A stretch of DNA of 64,000 nucleotides from URNF01 sp045634325 (GTDB lineage Bacteria > Bacillota > Clostridia > Oscillospirales > Acutalibacteraceae). Each line of letters opens with the position of its first letter. The first letter of the stretch is position 1. Positions 50,815 to 58,406 of the stretch are shown piece by piece. The DNA is taken from positions 1-64,000 of the forward strand of contig JAZRAA010000023.1 of the NCBI GenBank assembly GCA_045634325.1, given 5' to 3'. The notes beneath the pieces were generated by a model. That model made no database searches, was not told the DNA's origin, and saw only the letters and a program-made list of their open reading frames with translations. The position numbers and the translations under genes are program-made.

Positions 50815-50961
50815 GCTGAAAAACGCTTCCTTTTTATTAAAATACATATATACGCATTATTTTACCATGAAACGCCCATATTTGCAAGCATGTGCTTACA
50901 AAATTCAACACGATGCACACCTCACAAGGTTTTCCGTATTTTAATAAAGAGGTGATATAAA

Positions 50962-51120
50962 ATGAACGCTTGCGAACTCACCGCGGCAGTGACAGCTCTT
51001 GCCAACTCACTCGCTTGCAATTTGAGCGATGAGCAATTGGCACTGCTCGCTTCCGTATTGGTGCAACTGGGTGACACACTTGTCACCATCGCGGCACGCA
51101 AAGCCCTTTGCATGAAATAA
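50962..51120 (+). CDS. Small conserved protein, DUF6774-like
   Basis: 52 residues: M-N-A-C-E-L-T-A-A-V at the start, L-S-D-E-Q-L-A-L-L-A in the middle and L-V-Q-L-G-D-T-L-V-T-I-A-A near the end. I know this pattern from a family of small proteins of Clostridia (DUF6774) with no known function. An AGAGGTGAT ribosome site precedes the ATG at the proper distance. The sequence has three Cys, and the middle could form two helices. Confidence 0.75.
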   Translation: MNACELTAAVTALANSLACNLSDEQLALLASVLVQLGDTLVTIAARKALCMK

Positions 51121-51159
51121 TACCCTTGGTGGAATACTATCCTAAAACGGAGGTATTCT

Positions 51160-51828
51160 ATGGAAATTGTAAAAGTCGGTTTAACATCCATTCTGTCCGC
51201 TGTGTCTCTGTTTGTGATTGCCAAAATCATGGGGCACAAACAAATGTCCCAGCTGGATTTTTTTGATTATATCACCGGTATTACCATCGGCTCCATTGCC
51301 GCAGAACTGGCTACCGAACTGGAAAAACCATGGAAACCGCTGGTTGCCATGCTGGTATATGGTGCCATCACTGTGTTGCTCACGCTACTCACAAGCAAAC
51401 TGCCAAAAACAAGAAAATTTATCAACGGCACCCCTACCATCTTGATGAACGGCGGTAAAATCTATCGCAAAAACATGAAAAAAGCTAAAATGGATTTAAG
51501 TGAATTTATGGTGATGTGTCGCCAAGAAGGATATTTCAATCTTAACGATATACAAACCGCCGTGTTTGAATATAACGGCAAGCTGACCGTTTTACCCAAA
51601 GCCACCAAGCGCCCCGCTAACCCTACCGACTTAAACCTCGTTCCCGCACCGGAAAGCATGCAAACGGAAGTGATTATGGACGGCAGAATTTTAAACGATA
51701 ATCTCAAACGCATGGCGCTGGATAGCCGTTGGTTGCAAAAGGAATTGCAGCGTCAGGGCTATCATGATGCGAAAGAGATTTTTCTTTGTGTTTGCGATGA
51801 TGCACACACGCTCACCGTGTTTGCATAA
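51160..51828 (+). CDS. DUF421 (YetF-like) membrane protein
   Basis: 222 residues. Three membrane helices in the first 80 residues, with K-I-M-G-H-K-Q-M-S-Q-L-D-F-F-D-Y and I-T-I-G-S-I-A-A near 22-47, then a cytoplasmic DUF421 domain (G-T-P-T-I-L-M-N-G-G near 90-99, R-Q-E-G-Y-F near 121, A-V-F-E-Y-N-G near 133). Its function is not known; in Bacillus relatives a link to spore envelope has been proposed. GGAGGT precedes the ATG. It follows the small DUF6774 gene by 39 bases. Confidence 0.82.
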   Translation: MEIVKVGLTSILSAVSLFVIAKIMGHKQMSQLDFFDYITGITIGSIAAELATELEKPWKPLVAMLVYGAITVLLTLLTSKLPKTRKFINGTPTILMNGGKIYRKNMKKAKMDLSEFMVMCRQEGYFNLNDIQTAVFEYNGKLTVLPKATKRPANPTDLNLVPAPESMQTEVIMDGRILNDNLKRMALDSRWLQKELQRQGYHDAKEIFLCVCDDAHTLTVFA

Positions 51829-51869
51829 CTTCGCCATGCCGCACATACACTAAACCGGGTGATACCATT

Positions 51870-52397
51870 ATGAAACGAGATATACCACTATGGCAGTTTG
51901 CGGGATTTGTCTTATCAACACTGGGCGGAACACTATTGCATTTTGTATATGATTGGACAAACCAAAGCATCTTTGCCGCTCCTTTTTCAGGGGTGAATGA
52001 ATCCACGTGGGAACATATGAAACTGCTGTTTTTCCCATGGTTTATTTTCGCGTTGGTGCAAAGTCGATTTTTCAAAGAATACAATAATTTTTGGTGTGCT
52101 AAACTCAAAGGAATTTTAGTAGGGTTACTGCTCATTCCCACACTGTTTTACACCTATAACGGCGCACTTGGCAAATCACCCGATTGGTTCAACATCGCCA
52201 TATTTTTTATTGCGGCGGCGGTGACATTTTTCGTAGAAATGCGTGCTTTACAAAACAAACGCACGCGTTGCCGTCACCCTAAGCTTGCCTTTACAAGCAT
52301 CTGTATTATCGGTATACTGTTTATCGCGTTCACCTTTATCCCGCCGCATATTCCGCTGTTTAGGGACCCGCTGACAGGCACATACGGCTTAAAATGA
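51870..52397 (+). CDS. DUF6512-like membrane protein
   Basis: 175 residues with five membrane helices. The conserved segment F-S-G-V-N-E-S-T-W-E-H-M-K-L near 39-52 is the mark of a small family of unknown function in Clostridia (DUF6512); its Glu and His might bind a metal. Preceded by GGGTGAT. It ends just before a bidirectional terminator. Confidence 0.7.
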   Translation: MKRDIPLWQFAGFVLSTLGGTLLHFVYDWTNQSIFAAPFSGVNESTWEHMKLLFFPWFIFALVQSRFFKEYNNFWCAKLKGILVGLLLIPTLFYTYNGALGKSPDWFNIAIFFIAAAVTFFVEMRALQNKRTRCRHPKLAFTSICIIGILFIAFTFIPPHIPLFRDPLTGTYGLK

Positions 52398-52398
52398 A

Positions 52399-52431
52399 AA
52401 AGGGTGGCTCCGGCCGGAGTCGCCCTTTTTT
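52399..52431. terminator. Bidirectional terminator between convergent genes
   Basis: AAGGGTGGCTCCGG pairs with CCGGAGTCGCCCTT (two G-T pairs), flanked by A-run on the left and T-run on the right, between the genes ending at 52397 (plus) and 52438 (minus). Confidence 0.85.
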
Positions 52432-52437
52432 GCATTA

Positions 52438-54081
52438 TCAAACAGTTTCTAAAACACTTTCCGCGATATTGGTACAATGGTCGGCAGCACGTTCCAAGTC
52501 TGTTAATATATCCGACCAAACAAACCCCACTTCAATACCGCATTCCCCATTTTGCAAACGTTTTGTATGGTTGTTACGAAAACGACGTTTCATATCGTCC
52601 ACCTTTTGTTCCAGCGACAATACCGTTTGTGCCGCCTGCTTGTCGTGACGGACATAGGCGATTTCCGTGTTGTCCAGCACAGCACACACCGTGTCTGTCA
52701 ATTCTTGTAATTCTACGAGTGCTTCATTAGTAAACTGTAAGGATTTCGCGGAAATTTCCACACCCGATTCCAACAGGTTTACCCCATGGTCAGCAACCCG
52801 TTCAAAGTCACCAATAACCTTCAGCTGTCTTGCGACATCGCGGCTATCCGCGCCCGCCAACTGTTGGGCACCCAGTTTCACCAAATACGCACCGAGCATT
52901 TCTTCATAACGGTCGGTTGTATCCTCACACTCTCTGATTTCCGTTGCCAAAGCGGGCGTATAGCTTTGCAGTGTCTGCATCCCCTTCTTCAAAGACGCTA
53001 CCGCTGCCGCCGCCATTTCGGCGGTGAGCGCATGCGTGCGTTCAATGGCAATAGCAGGGGTCATTAACAAACGTTCATCCAACAATTCCACCGTGGTGGA
53101 TTTTTCCACATCCGGCACCAATTTATACGCCAATTTTTCCAGCAAAGACGATGCAGGCAACAAAATCGCCGTGCACATCACATTAAACAGCGAGTGAGCA
53201 GTCGCAATACCTGCGAGACTTGCCGCTTCATTAAACAAAGCAGGAGCGAGCGTATATTTTACAATCGAGAAAATCGTCAAACAAATAACCGTGCCCACCA
53301 CATTGAAACTTAAATGTACCATCGCCGCGCGTTTTGCATTACGGTTGGTACCGAAAGAGGATAACAAAGCGGTGACACAAGTACCGATATTTTGACCCAT
53401 GATAATCGGGATAGCCGCACCATAGGTGACCTGACCCGTTTGTGCAAGCGCCTGTAAAATACCCACCGAAGCCGAACTGGATTGAATAATGGCGGTAAGT
53501 ACCATGCCTGCCAGCACACCGAGTATAGGGTTGGAAAACAGTACAAACAGATTTCTAAACGCGGGGACTTCGGACAAACCCGATACCGCACCCGTCATGG
53601 TATCCATGCCGAACATCAGAACCGCAAACCCCAATAGAATCACACCGGTATCTTTTTTCTTTCCGCTTTTTGTAAACATATACAGCACGATACCGATAAC
53701 CGCCAAAACGGGGGTGAATGAGGTGGGTTTCAATAACTGTAGCCAAAACACGTCACTGTCAATGCCTGCCAAACTCAAAATCCAAGCAGTAACGGTAGTA
53801 CCGATATTAGCACCCATAATAACGTTAATTGCCTGTTTTAAAGTCATCAAACCCGAGTTTACAAAACCAACCACCATAACGGTAGTTGCAGATGAGCTTT
53901 GAATAATGCCGGTCACACCCAGACCGGTCAGCAAGCCTGCCAATTTGTTGGTGGTCAACCGCCCAAGTAAAGCTTGCAATTTGCCACCCGCACGTCTTTC
54001 CAGTGCATCGCCCATCAAGTTCATACCAAACAAAAACAGACACAAACCGCCCAGCAGTGTTAATATATCGAAAATATCCAT
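52438..54081 (-). CDS. Na/Pi cotransporter with PhoU-like C-terminal domain
   Basis: 547 residues from the ATG at 54081 (GGAAGGGG site). Two repeats of the Na/Pi-symporter motif, each with Q-S-S-S-A: I-I-Q-S-S-S-A-T-T near 59-67 and I-I-Q-S-S-S-A-S near 196-203. About eight to ten helices, then two PhoU-type helical domains (about 330-547). These proteins take up phosphate with sodium, or export it, and the PhoU part senses supply. Likely a stand-alone gene. Confidence 0.9.
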   Translation of the reverse strand: MDIFDILTLLGGLCLFLFGMNLMGDALERRAGGKLQALLGRLTTNKLAGLLTGLGVTGIIQSSSATTVMVVGFVNSGLMTLKQAINVIMGANIGTTVTAWILSLAGIDSDVFWLQLLKPTSFTPVLAVIGIVLYMFTKSGKKKDTGVILLGFAVLMFGMDTMTGAVSGLSEVPAFRNLFVLFSNPILGVLAGMVLTAIIQSSSASVGILQALAQTGQVTYGAAIPIIMGQNIGTCVTALLSSFGTNRNAKRAAMVHLSFNVVGTVICLTIFSIVKYTLAPALFNEAASLAGIATAHSLFNVMCTAILLPASSLLEKLAYKLVPDVEKSTTVELLDERLLMTPAIAIERTHALTAEMAAAAVASLKKGMQTLQSYTPALATEIRECEDTTDRYEEMLGAYLVKLGAQQLAGADSRDVARQLKVIGDFERVADHGVNLLESGVEISAKSLQFTNEALVELQELTDTVCAVLDNTEIAYVRHDKQAAQTVLSLEQKVDDMKRRFRNNHTKRLQNGECGIEVGFVWSDILTDLERAADHCTNIAESVLETV

Positions 54082-54177
54082 ATTTCCCCTTCCTTTCACG
54101 AAATTGCTTTTACTATACAACGTATTTGTAAAGTCCATAGGTTTATTTTTGTTAAATCTAATTAAAATGCTGTATGC

Positions 54178-54207
54178 TTGACAAACAGTGCCCTCATACT
54201 ATAAAAT
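54178..54207 (+). promoter_or_regulatory. Promoter of the glycosyltransferase gene
   Basis: TTGACA (54178-54183) with TATAAA (54200-54205, spacer 16) or TAAAAT (54202-54207, spacer 18). Confidence 0.6.
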
Positions 54208-54240
54208 GTACCTATATTTTACTACTGTGGGGTAAGAAAT

Positions 54241-55185
54241 ATGTCAGCTGTAAAAGTTTCTCTGGTGGTTCCCTGTTATAACGAAGAAAAAAACGTGGCA
54301 GCGTTTCACCAAGCGGTCACAGCGGCTTTTGACGGCCAAATCGACACCTACGAAATTATTTTTATTAACGACGGCAGTAAAGACGCCACCTGGAAAGCTT
54401 TAAAACAACTATACGCTGTGGACAAGCACATAAAACTGCTCAATTTCTCCCGCAATTTCGGCAAAGAAGCTGCCATGTACGCCGGTTTGCAAAAGGCGAG
54501 CGGTGAATATGTAACACTAATTGATGCCGACCTGCAACAACCACCGGCATTGGTACCGGAAATGGTGCAGTTTCTGGAAGAAAACGACCAATTTGACAGT
54601 GTAGCCATGTTCCAACAAAACCGTAACGAAGGACATGTGTTATCCTTCTTTAAAACATGTTTCTACCGCATTATTAACGCCTTGTGCGACATCGATTTCC
54701 GTCAAGATGCCAGCGATTTTCGCACCTTCCGCCGCACAGTTGCTTTGTCGGTTCTCGAAATGAAAGAATATTTCCGCTTTTCCAAGGGCATTTTCTCCTG
54801 GATTGGTTTTGAAACCCACTATATGCCATACACTGCCCAAAAACGCCATGCGGGTAAAACCAGTTGGTCGTTCAAAAAATTGCTCAAATACGCCATTGAA
54901 GGCATCACCGCCTTTTCCACCGTTCCACTCAAAATTTCCGCCTATATCGGCGGGATATGCTCGACCTTTTCCTTGCTGTATATGCTGGTGGTCATCATTC
55001 AAAAACTGTTTTTCGGCATTGATGTCCCCGGTTATGCGACCTTGCTGGTGATGATACTGCTGATCGGCGGTATTCAGTTGGTGGTGCTGGGTATTATCGG
55101 ACAATATCTCTCCAAAGTCTATATTGAAAGCAAACATCGTCCCTTGTTTATTGAAAAAGAATACCTCAACAATGAAAATGAATGA
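54241..55185 (+). CDS. Family 2 glycosyltransferase, GtrB/DPM1-like
   Basis: 314 residues. GT-A fold with V-V-P-C-Y-N-E-E near 8-15, I-N-D-G-S-K-D-A-T near 41-49 and L-I-D-A-D-L-Q-Q-P-P at about 93-102 (the D-x-D region). Two C-terminal membrane helices (about 230-250 and 265-285). Members move a sugar from a nucleotide donor to undecaprenyl phosphate, giving a lipid-linked sugar for glycan decoration. Isolated from the polysaccharide locus. A GGGGTAAG site precedes the ATG. Confidence 0.88.
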   Translation: MSAVKVSLVVPCYNEEKNVAAFHQAVTAAFDGQIDTYEIIFINDGSKDATWKALKQLYAVDKHIKLLNFSRNFGKEAAMYAGLQKASGEYVTLIDADLQQPPALVPEMVQFLEENDQFDSVAMFQQNRNEGHVLSFFKTCFYRIINALCDIDFRQDASDFRTFRRTVALSVLEMKEYFRFSKGIFSWIGFETHYMPYTAQKRHAGKTSWSFKKLLKYAIEGITAFSTVPLKISAYIGGICSTFSLLYMLVVIIQKLFFGIDVPGYATLLVMILLIGGIQLVVLGIIGQYLSKVYIESKHRPLFIEKEYLNNENE

Positions 55186-55186
55186 T

Positions 55187-55217
55187 AAAAACGCTTGGCA
55201 TCAGCCAAGCGTTTTTT
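55187..55217. terminator. Bidirectional terminator between convergent genes
   Basis: AAAACGCTTGGC/GCCAAGCGTTTT with a four-base loop and T-runs on both strands, between the glycosyltransferase and the PLP decarboxylase gene, whose stop codon lies in the loop region. Confidence 0.85.
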
Positions 55218-56550
55218 TGTTTTCTATCACTACTTGCAGTGAATCTATACCGTAATACTGTGCTGTGCGCACCATCTTTTCATCTACCAATTCGCCACAT
55301 ACCCCAATCGGCACTGCGGGCGGGCAAGAAAGCGTGGGGCTAGCCAGTATTCTGCCCACACACTGCTCTGCCGCCACCGTTTCACGCATAGAAAACAATG
55401 CCGCACGAGCGGACATACCCATCTGCGAACGAGAGACAACGGGTGGTGTTGTCGCAATTGGTTGAAGCCTTGGCAAATCACCCAACACCGCACACACTGC
55501 ACACAAGGCTTGCTCACGGTTTTGCGGGGTGAACATCATCACGGTGTGATCAGGATCGGAAAACTCGCAAACGATACCATTTTCGGCCAAACGGTCTGCT
55601 AATTGATCGCCTGTATAGCCGTAAGATTTCGGGGCAATTGTCCATTTGAGCGGTTCATCCCCCACGATATCATATCCTGTGTTTTTGAGCCTTTGCTTAT
55701 ACGTTTCGCACAGTGTTGCAAATGTCGCCAAAGCATCCGCATATCCATTGGCAAGTTGTGCATTGGCCGCATCCAACGACTGCAACACGAGATAAGACGG
55801 GCTGGTAGATGCAAACAACGACATTGCTGTTCGTGCATGTGTCACAAACAACGACGGTGCTTTTTTTGCAATGTGCAGGTACGCACCACCCGTCAGCACC
55901 GGCAACGTTTTATGCGCCGAATCACAACACATATCCGCGCCCAACGCAAGCGGGTGCTTATCTGTTTTTAAGAACTTTAAATATGCGCCGTGCGCATTAT
56001 CCACCAACAACATTACGCCGTAGCGATGGCACACCTCTGCCAGCGCTCCGACATCCGCCATGTTACCCAAATAATCAGGGGACGTGATATATAAAGCAGT
56101 GGGACGGTGTTGCTGTAAATACGTTTCCAGTGCCGCGGGTGTGATGGTGCAAGACAGCATGCTGTCCCCCTCACCGTACAACCAATCCACCTCTATGTCC
56201 AACAATGCCGCCGCAGTGACAAACACCGTATGCACATTGCGTGCAGCCGCAATCACCGGACGGCAACCGTTAGCGTGCGCATACAGTGCTGTCAAATATA
56301 ACATTGCACGAATACACAGCGACGAACCCTCGGCAGAATACACGGTTTTGTCCGCGCCAAACAACTGCGCCGCATTTTGTTCGCTTTGGGCAATGATGCC
56401 ACTCGCGTTATATAACACATCCGCGCCCGCTATTTCGGTAATATCCGCAGCACAAACCGCATCGCCGCATCCTTTGTGTCCCGGCATGTGCAAGCGGGTG
56501 ACGTCCCTCTCGATATACGCATTCACGAAATCGCAAATCGGGGTGTTCAT
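55201..56550 (-). CDS. Orn/Lys/Arg decarboxylase-family PLP enzyme
   Basis: 449 residues from the ATG at 56550 (GGAGGAAGAG site), overlapping the stop of the radical SAM gene by four bases. Fold-type I PLP enzyme with H-M-P-G-H-K-G near 21-27, E-G-S-S near 76-79, D-N-A-H-G-A near 189-194 and the PLP lysine in D-S-A-H-K-T-L-P near 215-222. It is the short form without the N-terminal wing domain of inducible decarboxylases. Substrate among Arg, Lys or Orn unknown; polyamine synthesis is likely. Coupled translation with the SCIFF maturase may be only chance of gene order. Confidence 0.85.
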   Translation of the reverse strand: MNTPICDFVNAYIERDVTRLHMPGHKGCGDAVCAADITEIAGADVLYNASGIIAQSEQNAAQLFGADKTVYSAEGSSLCIRAMLYLTALYAHANGCRPVIAAARNVHTVFVTAAALLDIEVDWLYGEGDSMLSCTITPAALETYLQQHRPTALYITSPDYLGNMADVGALAEVCHRYGVMLLVDNAHGAYLKFLKTDKHPLALGADMCCDSAHKTLPVLTGGAYLHIAKKAPSLFVTHARTAMSLFASTSPSYLVLQSLDAANAQLANGYADALATFATLCETYKQRLKNTGYDIVGDEPLKWTIAPKSYGYTGDQLADRLAENGIVCEFSDPDHTVMMFTPQNREQALCAVCAVLGDLPRLQPIATTPPVVSRSQMGMSARAALFSMRETVAAEQCVGRILASPTLSCPPAVPIGVCGELVDEKMVRTAQYYGIDSLQVVIENKKTLG

Positions 56551-57932
56551 GCCTCTTCCTCCAAGGTCTTTGCCGCTTCTAACATAATGGCACATTCCAT
56601 ACGTTTACGGAACAACTCGCAGCCATATTTATAAACACCGGTCACCGCACCGGTCGCATGATACGCATTAGCGGCACAACCACCCGAGCAATACAGTTTT
56701 GCCCAACAATCCTGACATTCTGCACGAGCGTATACGTTACACGCCAAAAATTCCTCTTGAATGGCGGTGTTATGCACACCGTTAAACACGTCGCCGAGTT
56801 TAAATTTCTCGTCGCCGACAAATTGGTGGCAGGGATACAAATCGCCCCACGGCGTGACCGCCATATATTCCGTACCGGAACCGCAACCCGACACACGTTT
56901 GTAAATACACGGGCCGCCTTTCAAGTCAATCATATAATGATAGAACGTGAACGGTTTACCGTCACGATGACGTTTCAGCATCAGTTCCGCCAATTTTTCA
57001 TACTGTTCCAACACAATCGGCAAATCCTCTGCCGTTAATGCAGACGGGTCATCCTCCGCACACACCACCGGCTCCATACTGAGTTCGGTGAAACCGAGAG
57101 AGAGCATCTGCTCGATATCTTTTAAGAAATCGGGGTTTGCATGGGTGAACGTACCGCGCATATAGTAGTTTTTGTGACCGCGTGCTTCTACCAATTTCTG
57201 AAATTTCGGCACAATTTTATCATAACTGCCGTTGCCCGCATAATCCACACGAAAACGGTCGTGGACTTCTTTTCTGCCGTCCAAACTGAGCACCACGTTG
57301 CTCATTTCACGATTGGCAAAATCAATGACGTCATCGTCGATTAAAACACCATTGGTAGTGAGGGTAAACCGAAAATTCTTGCCGGTTTCCCTTTCCCGTT
57401 CACGAGCATACGCCACCAACTGTTTGACCACGTCAAAGTTCATGAGCGGCTCGCCGCCGAAAAAGTCCACCTCTAAATTGGTGCGGGTGCCGGAATTGGC
57501 AATGAGGAAATCCAGCGCTTGCTTGCCCACCTCAAAGCTCATCAATGCACGGTCACCACGGTATTTCCCTTGGCTCGCAAAGCAGTAAGAACAATTGAGA
57601 TTACAGGTGTGCGCAATGTGCAAGCACAAAGCTTTGACCACGCCTGCAGTTTTACGCTTGAGTGTATCCGCCATCGGCGCAAATGTATCGGGAGAAAACA
57701 ATGCACCACTGTCTCTTAACGCTTCAATCTGTGCATAGCAATCCTCTACTTCCTCACGGGTGACATCCGCACGGTCGGCGTATTTATCCAGTATGCACGC
57801 AACCAACGCATCCCGCTCGGTCTGTTCAAACCGTTCAATCATGTCATAGGCGACCTCATCTACCACGTGCACACCGCCCGAGCAAATGTCCAACACGATA
57901 TTCAGTCCGCCCAATTTATAACAATGTATCAT
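56547..57932 (-). CDS. scfB: SCIFF peptide maturase (radical SAM/SPASM)
   Basis: 461 residues. The radical SAM motif C-N-L-N-C-S-Y-C is at about 110-117, after a peptide-binding N-terminal domain (R-R-E type). The SPASM region has C-G-S-G-T-E-Y near 347, P-C-H-Q-F near 363 and C-x-x-C ... C-S-G-G-C-A-A-N near 404-422 for two auxiliary [4Fe-4S] clusters. It introduces thioether bonds between Cys and other residues in the small SCIFF peptide encoded just upstream. G-G-E-P-L near 160 is the usual S-adenosylmethionine motif. Confidence 0.92.
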   Translation of the reverse strand: MIHCYKLGGLNIVLDICSGGVHVVDEVAYDMIERFEQTERDALVACILDKYADRADVTREEVEDCYAQIEALRDSGALFSPDTFAPMADTLKRKTAGVVKALCLHIAHTCNLNCSYCFASQGKYRGDRALMSFEVGKQALDFLIANSGTRTNLEVDFFGGEPLMNFDVVKQLVAYARERERETGKNFRFTLTTNGVLIDDDVIDFANREMSNVVLSLDGRKEVHDRFRVDYAGNGSYDKIVPKFQKLVEARGHKNYYMRGTFTHANPDFLKDIEQMLSLGFTELSMEPVVCAEDDPSALTAEDLPIVLEQYEKLAELMLKRHRDGKPFTFYHYMIDLKGGPCIYKRVSGCGSGTEYMAVTPWGDLYPCHQFVGDEKFKLGDVFNGVHNTAIQEEFLACNVYARAECQDCWAKLYCSGGCAANAYHATGAVTGVYKYGCELFRKRMECAIMLEAAKTLEEEA

Positions 57933-57960
57933 ATGTATCCCCTACCAATTCACAATATCG

Positions 57961-57989
57961 AAAAAAATGCCGCCCAAAGGCGGCATTTT
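57961..57989 (-). terminator. Terminator or attenuator between scfA and scfB
   Basis: AAAATGCCGCC/GGCGGCATTTT (57964-57974 with 57979-57989), loop CAAA, followed by seven T on the minus strand. As it lies between the peptide and maturase genes, it probably lets only part of the transcripts pass, giving more peptide than enzyme. Confidence 0.85.
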
Positions 57990-58002
57990 GATACAGACAA
58001 AC

Positions 58003-58155
58003 TTATTTGTCGGCCTTTTTGGACTCGCACTGCTGGTTAGCAATACCACAGCTGGTCTTGCAAGCGGACTGGCAAGAAGTTTGGCATTCGCCGCAACCAC
58101 CGTTTTTCGCGCTGTCGCAAAGGTTTTTGGTGTTCAAAGTTTTGATGTGTTTCAT
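58003..58155 (-). CDS. scfA: SCIFF ribosomal peptide precursor
   Basis: 50 residues from the ATG at 58155, which has a GGAGG site. The leader M-K-H-I-K-T-L-N-T-K is typical of the SCIFF family, and the Cys-rich core reads C-G-E-C-Q-T-S-C-Q-S-A-C-K-T-S-C. There are seven Cys (13, 21, 24, 28, 32, 36, 43), while the family is named for six in forty-five residues. The mature product carries thioether links and its role is still unknown. scfB lies 70 bases downstream. Confidence 0.92.
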   Translation of the reverse strand: MKHIKTLNTKNLCDSAKNGGCGECQTSCQSACKTSCGIANQQCESKKADK

Positions 58156-58189
58156 ATCAGTAATCCTCCGAAAATCATATCTTTCGTTC

Positions 58190-58218
58190 ATTATAACACA
58201 AGCATTTTTATAAGTCAA
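58190..58218 (-). promoter_or_regulatory. Strong promoter of scfA
   Basis: On the minus strand TTGACT (58218-58213), 17 bases, TATAAT (58195-58190) with a TGT extended -10. The start codon of scfA is 35 bases further. Confidence 0.8.
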
Positions 58219-58225
58219 ATAAATT

Positions 58226-58393
58226 TCACACGCTTGTGTCACCGTTATCCTTGCACGTCCGACAATTTTCACAGCCGCAACCGCTATACGGACAACCAAT
58301 ACACTTTTTACCGTTCTTTTTGCTTTTGTAAATATACAAAACTGCCACAGCGATAATCAATATAACTACCGCAAGGATAATATAATCTGCCAT
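58226..58393 (-). CDS. FeoB-associated Cys-rich membrane protein
   Basis: 55 residues: one membrane helix (about 5-22), then K-S-K-K-N-G-K-K and a Cys cluster C-I-G-C-P-Y-S-G-C-G-C-E-N-C-R-T-C with seven Cys. This is the pattern of the small proteins that follow feoB in many Firmicutes, thought to bind Fe(II) on its way from the channel. It starts 13 bases after the feoB stop. Its ribosome site (GAGAGGT) is clear. Confidence 0.85.
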   Translation of the reverse strand: MADYIILAVVILIIAVAVLYIYKSKKNGKKCIGCPYSGCGCENCRTCKDNGDTSV

Positions 58394-58406
58394 ATATACC
58401 TCTCAC

